Positions 8,397 to 17,555 of a stretch of DNA of 64,000 nt are shown here, piece by piece; the stretch's first letter is position 1; each line of letters starts with the position of its first letter. The notes below the pieces were generated by a model. The model saw only the letters and a program-made list of their open reading frames with translations. It had not been told where the DNA came from and did no database searches. The translations under genes and the position numbers were made by a program. This stretch comes from Halocynthiibacter styelae. GTDB taxonomy: Bacteria > Pseudomonadota > Alphaproteobacteria > Rhodobacterales > Rhodobacteraceae. The stretch lies in assembly GCF_016123485.1 (NCBI RefSeq), contig NZ_JADCKQ010000014.1:27799-91798 (forward strand), in the 5' to 3' direction.

Positions 8397-9376
8397 TCAA
8401 TGTTCTGATCGTCAGCGATTGTGCGACAACCGCATTCCTAGACTATATCCGGGCGTTGCACCCCGGGTGTCGGGTGCGTTGCATTGTGACGGCCCGGCTG
8501 AACGACTGGCATGAAATACGTGGGGATGCGTTTATTTCCGCGGTTGCCGCAACCGATATCCTGATTTGCCTGCCGAATACTCTCACCCGTTTGAAAGGCT
8601 ATCTTCCGGAAGCCTCCGCCACGGTCGACGCCCTTGTTGAAAAAGGCGTTTCCACACATAACCCTGATATTCTGCTGCAGTTGGATGGCATCACCAGTCA
8701 TCAGGGAATGCAGGTTATTGAAATACCGCGCTTTCGCTATTTGGGGCCGCGTGTCGATTGTTTCTGGATGCCGAAACTTACCTCTCCTTTGGGGCGGGGT
8801 GCGCTGCATTCGAAAATTGCGGTTTCAGCGTGGATGCTTAAGAAAAATGCCAGCGATACTTTAAAGCTGTTCAATGCGCAACATTTTGAAAACACAGGAT
8901 ATTTTGAACAGTATGAACAGGAACGGGTAAAACTGTTCGACACATATGCAGATTCAGGGATCGATATTTCAGGGGTGCATGCAGATTGGATGCGTCAGGG
9001 TGATTTTCAATACAGTCCCAACCATCCGAAGGCTGAGGTTCTGGTGGACATAATGCATATCGCTGCCAACGCATCGGGGCACTTTCCTGTGATCTCAGAG
9101 GGCGAATATGCAAACTACAGGCAAAACGTGCCAGATTATATGGCGGATGGCTTGATCTGGCCGGTTTATCCGGAACTTGCAGATTACTGGGGTCTGAGTT
9201 CTTATCAACAGCGCTGGCGCACGGGAAAACGCGATGGCGGTGAATATTTCGAATTAGAGGATATGATTAAACGCACATTTGCGAGTCTGGATAGCTTTCA
9301 GGACAGCGAGGAAAAGGTTCGCAAGTACCTTGGTGCAGAAGACGTCTGGCACTGGTTTGGCGAAGAAGCCTGTTAG
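8393..9376 (+). CDS. WcbI-family polysaccharide biosynthesis protein (putative acetyltransferase)
   Basis: 327 residues from a TTG at 8393 that overlaps the stop of the GSCFA gene (TTGA); AAGGA lies 9 bases upstream and no ATG is available before residue 100. The N-terminal strand-loop ending in Ser-Asp-Cys, the segment Arg-Phe-Arg-Tyr-Leu-Gly-Pro-Arg, and the Gln-Tyr-Ser-Pro-Asn-His-Pro-Lys motif near residue 205 are those of WcbI, a capsule protein shown in Burkholderia to bind CoA and proposed to acetylate the heptose of the capsule. By analogy it may acetylate a sugar in this locus. Its position beside GSCFA and sulfotransferase genes supports a decorating role. Confidence 0.75.
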   Translation: MINVLIVSDCATTAFLDYIRALHPGCRVRCIVTARLNDWHEIRGDAFISAVAATDILICLPNTLTRLKGYLPEASATVDALVEKGVSTHNPDILLQLDGITSHQGMQVIEIPRFRYLGPRVDCFWMPKLTSPLGRGALHSKIAVSAWMLKKNASDTLKLFNAQHFENTGYFEQYEQERVKLFDTYADSGIDISGVHADWMRQGDFQYSPNHPKAEVLVDIMHIAANASGHFPVISEGEYANYRQNVPDYMADGLIWPVYPELADYWGLSSYQQRWRTGKRDGGEYFELEDMIKRTFASLDSFQDSEEKVRKYLGAEDVWHWFGEEAC

Positions 9377-9399
9377 GGAATGCCTGTGGAGTATGAAGT

Positions 9400-10818
9400 A
9401 TGACAGAGTCTGAAAATGCAGCCTTTTCCCCTGAGGGTAAAACAGTCTTCATTCATGTCGGCCCGCCCAAAACAGGTACAACAACGATTCAGGCGTATTT
9501 GCGCGACCACCACGACTTTCTGGCGACGAAAAATACATGGACGATGCCGCATAAGGGTTTGTTGTTTGGTCATAATCTGAACGACACAGAATATTGGCAA
9601 TCAGCCTTTATGGACCTTGAAGAAAACGGTTTGCCCATGGGGGAACGCAGTTATTGTTTTTCGCCCCGCCTGTTTGCCCAGAACAAAGCACTTTGTCGTG
9701 CCCACATCCAGCAGGGCATTGAGCAACAGCAAAACATTGTGCTGTCTTCCGAAGCGCTTTGGCGTGCGGGGCCAGTGGTAAGTGAACGTATCGCCGATTA
9801 TTTCCGCAGTTATGGTTATAAGGTTCGCTTTATTATTTATATGCGTTCTCCGCTGCAGGCGACGCTGTCCTGGATCAGCCAGCGCGCCACTGTTGGTTTC
9901 ATGTCTAAACGTTCTGTGGGATCGGCCCATGCAATGATCCGGTTAACCCGGGTTTGGCTGACAGATATGCAGGCCCGCTTTGGGCCTGACGAACTGGATA
10001 TTCGTCGATTTGATCAGGCCTGCTTTCCGCAGGGAAATCTGATCTCTGATTTTCTGTCTGCCATTGGTTTGTCAGATGTCGCATGCCCGGCTGAGAATCA
10101 GAAAAGAAATATTGGTGCGGGTCAGCTTTGTACGCATGTCGGGCTTGAGGTGAACGCCCGGTTGATGCGGCAATATAAAAACTCTCATATCGGATTGCAT
10201 TTTAAGCCACATCAGCTGCGCAAGCATCTTGCGGAACTGGAAGTCGGCCCCTACCGCCCGTCGGATGAAGTTATAAGATCCTTATATAACAGCAGCGGGG
10301 AGGACATTGATCTTCTGCGGGAGCTGACCGGATTTACCGACATATATGACCATGAAACGATCCTGGAGACTGCCCTGCAAATGCCGCAAGTTGATGTATC
10401 TGACGAAGACATTATGCGATTGAGTGATGAGATCCTGAACAGCGCTGTCAGACAGGAGGAAGAGGAAGTCGTTGCCCAGCTGAACAAAGCACCTGTTGCA
10501 GAAGCGCAGGACTATTTCCTGGCGGCCTTACCTCTTGTGCACAGCCTGCGTCTGGCGCGCAGCATCCGGGATAAGGCTGTGGATGAAGGCCTGGGGGATA
10601 TCGCTGAAATTTACGCAAGGCTGGCCCTGCTTATGACCACGGAAGTCTTCCGTCGTGACATTGCGGTATATTCTATGATCATTCTAAATCGAAACAGCTT
10701 TTTTGATCAGACCGATCAGGTCGTGCGCGATCTGGTGGCCCGGATTAATGATAGTGAAAAATCCCGTGAAAATATCTTTAACCGCCTGAAGCGTGAAAGC
10801 AGTGATCTGACTTTATGA
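9400..10818 (+). CDS. Sulfotransferase-like protein
   Basis: 472 residues; GGAG stands upstream of the ATG. The 5'-phosphosulfate loop Gly-Pro-Pro-Lys-Thr-Gly-Thr-Thr-Thr-Ile-Gln is at about residues 24-34, Leu-Ser-Ser-Glu-Ala near 115, and Tyr-Met-Arg-Ser-Pro followed by Leu-Ser near 146-156 is the 3'-phosphate site. Residues about 330-472 form an acidic then helical tail not needed for the core fold. It overlaps the next sulfotransferase-like gene by ATGA (10815-10818), so the two are translated together and may modify different positions of one glycan. Its P-loop matches that of the gene at 3493 almost exactly, suggesting duplication. The acceptor is unknown. Confidence 0.72.
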   Translation: MTESENAAFSPEGKTVFIHVGPPKTGTTTIQAYLRDHHDFLATKNTWTMPHKGLLFGHNLNDTEYWQSAFMDLEENGLPMGERSYCFSPRLFAQNKALCRAHIQQGIEQQQNIVLSSEALWRAGPVVSERIADYFRSYGYKVRFIIYMRSPLQATLSWISQRATVGFMSKRSVGSAHAMIRLTRVWLTDMQARFGPDELDIRRFDQACFPQGNLISDFLSAIGLSDVACPAENQKRNIGAGQLCTHVGLEVNARLMRQYKNSHIGLHFKPHQLRKHLAELEVGPYRPSDEVIRSLYNSSGEDIDLLRELTGFTDIYDHETILETALQMPQVDVSDEDIMRLSDEILNSAVRQEEEEVVAQLNKAPVAEAQDYFLAALPLVHSLRLARSIRDKAVDEGLGDIAEIYARLALLMTTEVFRRDIAVYSMIILNRNSFFDQTDQVVRDLVARINDSEKSRENIFNRLKRESSDLTL

Positions 10819-12599
10819 CCTCATCTCAACCTAATCTGTTTTTGCATCTGGGCCCGCCTAAATCTGCCAGTACGACAATCCAGGCCTACCTTGACAGCTT
10901 TCGCCTGCCACTGCTGAAGATGGGGCTTTATGTGCCCAGGCGCGGGCGTACAATGCATAACGCGATTATTCAGACGGCCATTCATCCGCATTATAATATC
11001 GACCATTTTGATCCGCTGAGCGCCGTTTACTGGCCATGGGCACGATCGGCAAAGGCATGGGCAAATGAACGTGCGCACTGCCTGCAGGAACTGGCAAAGC
11101 CCCTGTGGGATCGCACGGATATCATTCTTTCATCTGAAGCACTCTTTTTCCGTGATCCCCATCATATGCTGGGTGCCCTTAAGGCGTTTTGTGATCTGTA
11201 CGGTTATCGATTGAGGCCCGTATTGTATCTGCGTAATCCCGTTTCTGCAGCGCGTAGTTTTGCGGCGCACAGCATGGTCTGGGCGCCCTTTGTGCAGAAT
11301 GACGAAGCGCATTTGCAGCGTATCATTCACTATTGTAACCATCTTGAGAAATTCGTTATGGCTGCTGATGAACTGCTGGGTTCGGAGTCCTGTATTTTAC
11401 GGCCGTTACACCGCGATCTTTTGCCTGAGGGGTGCTTATTTACCGATTTGCATCAAAGCCTGGGTCTGCCAGCTTATGGGAATTGGGGAAAATATGCCCG
11501 CAATGAAAACGAAGGCTACGGGCAGGTTGCCGCGGAATTGTCCGCCGCTCTGACCCAGCAACAAAGTACAGTCCACGCAACACCACAGGCCCGTGCCATT
11601 CATCGCGCATCGGCACTGCCAGATACCTTGCGATCCCTTATTCGCGACGAAACGCCTTTTGCCCTTAATTCCAGGCTACAGCAGAACATTACGACCGCAA
11701 CTGCTGCGCATTGCAAAGCTATGTGTGAACGCACGGGTTTTACACAAGTCTACGCACCCGAGGCCGCCACAGAACCTTCGCCGCGCGGGTTGGAAAGAAA
11801 AGACTTCATGCGGGTGAAGCGCCGTCTTACCACCGTCAGCACGGACCACAAAAACACCCGTTTACATGGGCAACGCGGAGAGGCCATGCGCCTGTCTGAA
11901 GATCCCGGATTTCACGTATTTCTGAAAGTGCAGAACGCCACAGATGAGGCTGCCTTGTCGCCATGGCTGCAAAAGTTCCGGGCCTGCAATCCTGGTTTCG
12001 TCAGGCAGATATTCATCACAGATATGCGCCCGGGTGTTGTGTATGAAGAAGATTGGGTCACTGAAGTGGAAGCTTCAGGCGCTGTTTTCATTCAACAAAG
12101 CCGGGCTGAAACGCCAACTGTTGCTGATATGTTAAGAGAATTGCCGGATGAACCCGTCGTCAGCCTGTCTTTGTCTATACGGCCTCCCAGCCTGAAGGGA
12201 TCACTGATCGACATCAACATGAACTGCGCCCCGCATCGTCACGAAAACCAGATGTCACGCTGGCTGGATACATCTGAACTAAGCGCCTTTTGGGGCAAGC
12301 TTTGCGAGGCTTTTGAACTGTCAGAAAGCCGGATCCGTCAGCAGCGGTATTCCGAACAGGATTGGCGTCAGTTTCCACAATATGGCGATGATTGGCTGAT
12401 TACGCCCGACCCCCATCGCTTTGCTGACCAATATCAGAAAGTCTGTAAGGGGCTTCAGGTCGCAGAGAAGGCCCCCTGGTGCAATCTTCCCCTGACAGAT
12501 CTTATTCGGATTACGGCCTTGCCGCTGACCATTGGCCTGTGTGGTGGTGGTCCTGACCTGATTGCGCAGGATATTTTCGTTAGTCAGGCACAGCCATAA
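10815..12599 (+). CDS. Sulfotransferase-like protein with extra C-terminal domain
   Basis: 594 residues. The N-terminal 330 residues are a sulfotransferase fold: Gly-Pro-Pro-Lys-Ser-Ala-Ser-Thr-Thr-Ile-Gln near 13-23 (Ser-Ala in place of the usual Thr-Gly), Leu-Ser-Ser-Glu-Ala near 100, and Tyr-Leu-Arg-Asn-Pro with a following Arg-Ser near 138. Residues about 365-594 form a separate alpha/beta region beginning around His-Val-Phe-Leu-Lys-Val, with Ile-Asn-Met-Asn-Cys-Ala-Pro-His-Arg-His and a Trp/Pro/Asp-rich end; I do not recognise it. It could be a second catalytic domain or a glycan-binding domain. The 3' end overlaps by 20 bases the 3' end of a convergent sulfotransferase-like gene. Confidence 0.68.
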   Translation: MTSSQPNLFLHLGPPKSASTTIQAYLDSFRLPLLKMGLYVPRRGRTMHNAIIQTAIHPHYNIDHFDPLSAVYWPWARSAKAWANERAHCLQELAKPLWDRTDIILSSEALFFRDPHHMLGALKAFCDLYGYRLRPVLYLRNPVSAARSFAAHSMVWAPFVQNDEAHLQRIIHYCNHLEKFVMAADELLGSESCILRPLHRDLLPEGCLFTDLHQSLGLPAYGNWGKYARNENEGYGQVAAELSAALTQQQSTVHATPQARAIHRASALPDTLRSLIRDETPFALNSRLQQNITTATAAHCKAMCERTGFTQVYAPEAATEPSPRGLERKDFMRVKRRLTTVSTDHKNTRLHGQRGEAMRLSEDPGFHVFLKVQNATDEAALSPWLQKFRACNPGFVRQIFITDMRPGVVYEEDWVTEVEASGAVFIQQSRAETPTVADMLRELPDEPVVSLSLSIRPPSLKGSLIDINMNCAPHRHENQMSRWLDTSELSAFWGKLCEAFELSESRIRQQRYSEQDWRQFPQYGDDWLITPDPHRFADQYQKVCKGLQVAEKAPWCNLPLTDLIRITALPLTIGLCGGGPDLIAQDIFVSQAQP

Positions 12600-14196
12600 A
12601 AACCTGATCACTCGCAACAGATTTAAGAACAATTTCACCAGTCATGCGAGGATCTTTCCAGAAGGAAAAACCACAATAAATCATATTGCGGTTTCTCTTC
12701 CGTGCCCCGATGTGCTGGTTGGCCAGGTAAGGCCCTGTTTGGTACTGGCCGTCAGTCACGACAAATGGCAGGGATAAGTTATTTTGTGCCGGATCCGTCA
12801 GCCATCCGCTGACATGTCCATCACCCGTCACCTGAAGCGCGCCTTCTGTTTTTACCGGTGAAAGCTGTGGTGCATTTTCCAGCAATTTGTCCCGCCATTT
12901 TTTCAGGCGAACTTGCCGTCGTTCGGGTTGCAAAGCAGCAATAAGATTGACCTCATCGTCTGACTGCAAAACATTGCACAGCCACAAATAATTCTTCCAG
13001 AGTTTCGGGTTCGAAACGTGGCGCAGTATTGCCATACGGTACGCAGACCGGGCCTCATAGTAACGATGGTGGCGCAGAAAAAGCTCTGCAACCTGCTGTA
13101 AAAGGTCAGCATTCGTACAAAAGCGCAAAGCCGTCATATCTGCGCGTTCAACATCGCCGCTTTTTATGGCGTCATGCAGTGTCTGATCCGCCTCGCCTGC
13201 CCGTTTGTGACGCAAATTCTGATGCAATGTTTCCAGATCAGGCGCATTATCTGTTTTTAAGACTGTGACTTTTGCAGTCCTGGATGTGTTAACGTCCGGG
13301 AACTGCGCATGAAACCAGCGCTTGTCCTCGCGGCGCGTGTCTTCCCAGATCCGCTGCCAGTTATCCGGCACCTGAAAGGGCTGATCTGTGAAATGCGCGG
13401 CAACATCGGCCAGCCATGGATCGCGGTCCGGGTTCATCAACCCGTTCTTCAACAGGGGATTTTTTGCGTTTAAGGCGGACATTTGTGTGATGAACTGATC
13501 ACTGGCCCGGGTGTTTTGGGGGGCATCTTCAAAAGAAATCTCAGAGATCTGCGCCGTGTTACAGAAATCCTTTAGCAAATTCCCGTCGACAAACCCTGAA
13601 GGATCAAAGGGGCGCATCTGTAAATCTGCCGTCGCAAAAGCCCTTTGGACTTTCTCAATGCGATCCCGGATCGGTGCCAGCATTGCGCTTTGTAAATCCT
13701 CTTCCCCGTGAAGATGTCGTTCCACCTGCTCTAACGTAAAACCAGATTTTACAAGCTCCTGCACGGATGAAGACAATCCACCCATCGGATCGCGGACATA
13801 GAGAACGATACTGACCTGACTGAATAAAGCGCTAAAGAAATCTGCCATTGCGCTGAGATCTTCTTCCGGGAAATCCGTCAGATCCTCACAGGAGATCATG
13901 ACATCACCCAACGTCATGGTTAGGAAACGTCGCAAATGCGCCATACACTGCTGTCCGTGATGCGCCTGTTCAGACGCGCTGTGTATACCTAAGCGGGCAA
14001 ACAATGGGTCAGCCGCATCAAACCGGCGAAACATCAGTGCCAGAGGCGCGTTATGTTCTTGCGAAATATCCCAATATACCACGCCGGATAAACGCCCGGC
14101 GCGTTGTGCTTCGAATGCGGCTTTCTGGATGCTGCTGCTGCCGGTTTTATGCAGTCCTGCATGTAATATAAGGCGCCTGTGCTGAGCCATCATCAT
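12580..14196 (-). CDS. Sulfotransferase-like protein with C-terminal beta domain
   Basis: 538 residues; three ATG codons in a row open the gene (14196, 14193, 14190) and the exact start is uncertain. The P-loop is Gly-Leu-His-Lys-Thr-Gly-Ser-Ser-Ser-Ile-Gln near residue 16, and Tyr-Val-Arg-Asp-Pro with Ser-Ser-Ser near 131 supplies the 3'-phosphate site. A helical TPR-like stretch (about 340-430) follows. The last 90 residues contain Gly-His-Val-Ser-Gly-Trp-Leu-Thr-Asp-Pro, a beta-domain signature seen as an add-on in proteins of polysaccharide loci and presumed to bind glycans or other proteins. It overlaps the upstream tri-domain gene by ATGA (14193-14196), so both are co-translated on the minus strand. 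Confidence 0.68.
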   Translation of the reverse strand: MMMAQHRRLILHAGLHKTGSSSIQKAAFEAQRAGRLSGVVYWDISQEHNAPLALMFRRFDAADPLFARLGIHSASEQAHHGQQCMAHLRRFLTMTLGDVMISCEDLTDFPEEDLSAMADFFSALFSQVSIVLYVRDPMGGLSSSVQELVKSGFTLEQVERHLHGEEDLQSAMLAPIRDRIEKVQRAFATADLQMRPFDPSGFVDGNLLKDFCNTAQISEISFEDAPQNTRASDQFITQMSALNAKNPLLKNGLMNPDRDPWLADVAAHFTDQPFQVPDNWQRIWEDTRREDKRWFHAQFPDVNTSRTAKVTVLKTDNAPDLETLHQNLRHKRAGEADQTLHDAIKSGDVERADMTALRFCTNADLLQQVAELFLRHHRYYEARSAYRMAILRHVSNPKLWKNYLWLCNVLQSDDEVNLIAALQPERRQVRLKKWRDKLLENAPQLSPVKTEGALQVTGDGHVSGWLTDPAQNNLSLPFVVTDGQYQTGPYLANQHIGARKRNRNMIYCGFSFWKDPRMTGEIVLKSVASDQVFMAVPD

Positions 14197-16517
14197 ACTT
14201 TCGGGAAGGGAATACAGCGAGACCCCAGGTGTTTGTTCTGTTCAAACATTTGCAGGCGCCGTTCAGACAGCTCCCCACGGTCCGCGGGAAATCCCAGATA
14301 GAGACTGCCATCGCGTTTCAGTGGAATTGAATGGGGTGTTTCACCTTCATACCAGGCAAATTCACTGTTCACATGCAGACTACCCTGAATGCAGGGATAA
14401 ATGTCACGCCAGAGAAAATCCTGATCCCATGTACGGTCCTGAAACCCATGAAGACGCCCATAGCGCATCATCAGTTCTGGCATTTCAGGACAGATGCCGC
14501 CTCTGCCCCCCCAAAGCCCGGCCAGCATCGGCCAGTTGTGCCCGGGGTGATCCCGGATCACATGGGTGTTTTTTCCTGCCGACATCCAGTGATCTACTGC
14601 TGCTTTATCACGTGCGCTAAGTACCGTATCAATGTCGCGGACAAGAAACCGGTCAACGGTCGGATCAGAGGCCGGCAAAAAGCGCCAGCCCAGCCCATCA
14701 TAGGCAGCGGTCTGCGTCATGATTTCGACTTCAGCCCCCGCAGCGCGCAGCTGATCTGGTAAATCAGCTGCATTCAGGTGGGACAGGTAAATGCGCACCT
14801 GCCATTCTGGGTAAAATTCTTTCGCGGCTTCAATATTGTCGAAAGCGCCCTGAATGTATTCAGCACCCTCCCCGAATAAAGAAAATGCGATAATCCGGCG
14901 GTTTGCGCCATCTGGGGCAGTTTCCGCCTTTAATCTGTCATACTCAGCCTGAAAACCGGGATAGTCTGTGGGTCCTTCCGGCATCCGTGCAAACCAGATA
15001 TCAGCATCCGCCTTCGCCCCGGATCGTGCTGCAGCAACCGCACATAACCCCTGATAGTAAGGCGCATTGGGCACGAGACGGATAAGATCGCGGGCCACCT
15101 GACAGGCATTGTCATACTGGCCTGCTCTCAGAAGGTTTGATAAATAGGCTTGCTGGTTTTGTGCCACGTCAGGAAAGCGCAGTGCCAATTTGCCTGATAG
15201 TTTTAAAGCTTGTTCATGCTGACCTGTCGCCGACAGATACTGACTAAGCACGCAGCGGGCGGCGCGCCGCGCAGGTGCAGGCTGCGCTTTATCATTCGTG
15301 AGGCTGCGGATTGTTTTTTTGAAATTGTGGTCGGCCTGACAGATTGAATCCAGGCCAGGACCAGACGCAAAAGGATACTTCCACCGCTGCGCCTCATCAA
15401 AAAATGTCTGAGGCGCGTTCTGAAGGGTCATTAAGTTTTTGTCGTGCGGGAGGGCCTGAACCGCCGGCGCAGGCAATTTGGCATGAGGTTCCATCTGGGC
15501 AAGCGTCAGCGATTTATCAAATAAATCGCGCAAATCCGGATGTTCTTCAGGCAACCGGCCTTTCCATAACTGCGCCTCTGTCCCTGTCAGTCGAAACGGC
15601 TTGTAAGCCTCACCTGAAAGTAGCGAGTCAGTCAGATCCACGCCGTATATACGGGCAACTTCGGCGCGATCTTTCTGCCATCGGGCACGAATGTCGTTCA
15701 CCAGTTCCGGCGGCATAATATCCTTCGCATGCAAGGTCGCAGGTTGCGGCGCGATCTTACCCAACATCCTTGCAAATGCGTCACGTTGCACCGCATCCTT
15801 TGACACCGCAATGCTGCGCTGCAAAAGGATCAGCCCATCCCGGCACAGCGTTTTCACATTGCGTTGCACAGGCTTTGTCTGTGGCGGTAAAACATGGCTT
15901 CCGCCCGTAATTTCCAGAAACGCAGGGACAATACCTTCCCCTTCTCTGGCGGCGTCAAAATCGATAATATGCACCTGCCCAAAGGCCTGCATTTCGGCAA
16001 GCATCCGGGCATAGCCCCGACGCACATACCGTCGCGATGGCCCCCAATGTTCAATAAGATCCTGCGTGCCCGAGACTCCCCAGACGGCTTCTTTGTAATG
16101 CGACAAAATATAATCAAAAGGCTGCCGCAGGGTGACAATGAAATGCAGGTCTGCATCTTCCGAAATTTCAGCCATCACATCTGCACGAAAGCGGTCTGTG
16201 CGCATAGAGATCGATTCATGCGATATGATCATAGTATGGGCGTCGCTGTCATTTTTAAACGATACAAACGTGTCCGCCCAATCGACCCCCATAAACGGGT
16301 AATCTTTGTGAAATTCCAAAATATAGGGCAACACCTCTGAATGCGCCGGAGGGAGAAAATCAAGTTTCAGATTTTCCTTGCTGTAGTGACCCGGTGAAAA
16401 GGGAAACCACCAGCCTGCCCGGCGCAAATCTTCATGCCCGTTCATCAACACATTCTGAATAGACGTTGTTGCAGTTTTTGGCATGCCCGTGTGAATAAAA
16501 ATACGTTTCCGCGCCAT
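14193..16517 (-). CDS. Tri-domain protein: sulfotransferase, TPR-like linker, glycosyltransferase
   Basis: 774 residues from ATG 16517, preceded by an AGGCGG-like site; a GTG two codons earlier (16523) is less likely. Residues about 1-220 carry Gly-Met-Pro-Lys-Thr-Ala-Thr-Thr-Ser-Ile-Gln and Thr-Leu-Arg-Gln-Pro with a following Leu-Ser, the sulfotransferase cofactor sites. Residues about 400-520 are Ala/Leu-rich helical repeats resembling TPRs. Residues about 530-774 resemble a GT-A-like glycosyltransferase domain: Phe-Ser-Leu-Phe-Gly near the start, Val-Arg-Asp-Ile-Asp as the DxD metal site, Arg-Asp-His-Pro-Gly-His-Asn, and Gly-Leu-Trp-Gly-Gly. One polypeptide could thus add a sugar and a sulfate to the same glycan. 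It is divergent from the glycosyltransferase at 16597. Confidence 0.72.
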   Translation of the reverse strand: MARKRIFIHTGMPKTATTSIQNVLMNGHEDLRRAGWWFPFSPGHYSKENLKLDFLPPAHSEVLPYILEFHKDYPFMGVDWADTFVSFKNDSDAHTMIISHESISMRTDRFRADVMAEISEDADLHFIVTLRQPFDYILSHYKEAVWGVSGTQDLIEHWGPSRRYVRRGYARMLAEMQAFGQVHIIDFDAAREGEGIVPAFLEITGGSHVLPPQTKPVQRNVKTLCRDGLILLQRSIAVSKDAVQRDAFARMLGKIAPQPATLHAKDIMPPELVNDIRARWQKDRAEVARIYGVDLTDSLLSGEAYKPFRLTGTEAQLWKGRLPEEHPDLRDLFDKSLTLAQMEPHAKLPAPAVQALPHDKNLMTLQNAPQTFFDEAQRWKYPFASGPGLDSICQADHNFKKTIRSLTNDKAQPAPARRAARCVLSQYLSATGQHEQALKLSGKLALRFPDVAQNQQAYLSNLLRAGQYDNACQVARDLIRLVPNAPYYQGLCAVAAARSGAKADADIWFARMPEGPTDYPGFQAEYDRLKAETAPDGANRRIIAFSLFGEGAEYIQGAFDNIEAAKEFYPEWQVRIYLSHLNAADLPDQLRAAGAEVEIMTQTAAYDGLGWRFLPASDPTVDRFLVRDIDTVLSARDKAAVDHWMSAGKNTHVIRDHPGHNWPMLAGLWGGRGGICPEMPELMMRYGRLHGFQDRTWDQDFLWRDIYPCIQGSLHVNSEFAWYEGETPHSIPLKRDGSLYLGFPADRGELSERRLQMFEQNKHLGSRCIPFPKV

Positions 16518-16538
16518 CTGCACCGCCTGTGAAATTAC

Positions 16539-16568
16539 TTGTTAGCAGCCATTAGAATATTCTATAAT
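16539..16568 (+). promoter_or_regulatory. Predicted sigma70-type promoter for the 16597-26411 glycan genes
   Basis: TTGTTA at 16539-16544, an 18-base spacer, and consensus TATAAT at 16563-16568, about 29 bases before the chosen ATG at 16597, in a 79-base divergent spacer. Genes from 16597 to 26411 follow on the same strand with short gaps or overlaps and may be read from here. Confidence 0.5.
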
Positions 16569-16596
16569 CAACCTGTTTTCAAACGGAGTGATCAGT

Positions 16597-17553
16597 ATGT
16601 TGTACAAGCCCAATGGCATGAGCTGGAAACACGGTTGGATTACACCGGAAGTTCTGGTTCAGGGTGCGCATCAATGCTTGTCAGATAGCATTCCCGATCT
16701 TCCCAGCCCTCATGTCAGCACAGAGAACCTGTCACTTGTACATGTGATGAATATCTTTCAGCCAACCTTCAAAGAAGGCACGTCATCACTGGTGCTGAAC
16801 CGCACGTTGCAATCTATGGAAATCGCTGCGGCCAACAGTCCTATGCCGCTGACTCTTGTAAATGTGCAGGAAGATATAGAAACCGACTGTACCCCTGCTG
16901 GTTTTATACGTGCTGCCCCTGTGACGCGATCCACAGCAACAGAATACCCGGAACTGGCCCAACGCCGCCTTCCATTCATTTTTGACATCATCGATTCTGG
17001 CGCGGAACATGCCGGCGAAGATGACTTTCTGATATACACCAACGCCGATATTTGCCTGCGACCACAGTTTTATAGCTTTGTGAGGAATATTATCAGTCGC
17101 GGTTTTGATGCATTTGTCGTTAACCGACGGGATATGGACGCGGACCTTTTGCATGATGACCTGCATCTTCTTGCTGAATTTGATCAGGGCTGGGCGCATA
17201 CCGGGTTCGACTGTTTTGTCTTCCGCCGGTCACTGTTGGCCAATTTACAGCGCGCAATGTGTTGTGTCGGAGTGCGCTATATCGGCTGGTCTATATTTGC
17301 CAATCTCCTGGCGAACGCCGATCGCTTCGCGCTCTTTAAAAATGTGCATGCCACTTATCATTTTGGTCAGGATGAACGCACCAATGCATCAGAAGCCCAG
17401 GCGCTTGAAGTCCATAATGGCGAGCAACTGCAAGCAATGTTGCGGGCGCTGATGCAGGATAAAAAGGCGGCAGAGCGCTTGCAGATATTTGCAGAAACAG
17501 AACATTTCCTGCCCCCAGCAGTGGAAGAAGTTCTGACAGGTTCAGCAGGTTAG
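16597..17553 (+). CDS. Putative glycosyltransferase (GT-A-like)
   Basis: 318 residues from ATG 16597, with GGAG 8 bases upstream; a GTG at 16588 overlaps that ribosome site and is less likely. The chain contains an alpha/beta N-terminal half and, near residue 147, Phe-Leu-Ile-Tyr-Thr-Asn-Ala-Asp-Ile-Cys-Leu-Arg, which resembles the nucleotide-sugar/metal loop of GT-A enzymes (Asn-Ala-Asp in the DxD place). Further on, Asp-Cys-Phe-Val-Phe-Arg-Arg and Ile-Gly-Trp fit the acceptor side of such folds. No membrane segment is present. It is 2 bases upstream of a GT4 gene. The assignment rests on motif pattern and context; sugar and linkage are unknown. Confidence 0.55.
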   Translation: MLYKPNGMSWKHGWITPEVLVQGAHQCLSDSIPDLPSPHVSTENLSLVHVMNIFQPTFKEGTSSLVLNRTLQSMEIAAANSPMPLTLVNVQEDIETDCTPAGFIRAAPVTRSTATEYPELAQRRLPFIFDIIDSGAEHAGEDDFLIYTNADICLRPQFYSFVRNIISRGFDAFVVNRRDMDADLLHDDLHLLAEFDQGWAHTGFDCFVFRRSLLANLQRAMCCVGVRYIGWSIFANLLANADRFALFKNVHATYHFGQDERTNASEAQALEVHNGEQLQAMLRALMQDKKAAERLQIFAETEHFLPPAVEEVLTGSAG

Positions 17554-17555
17554 AA

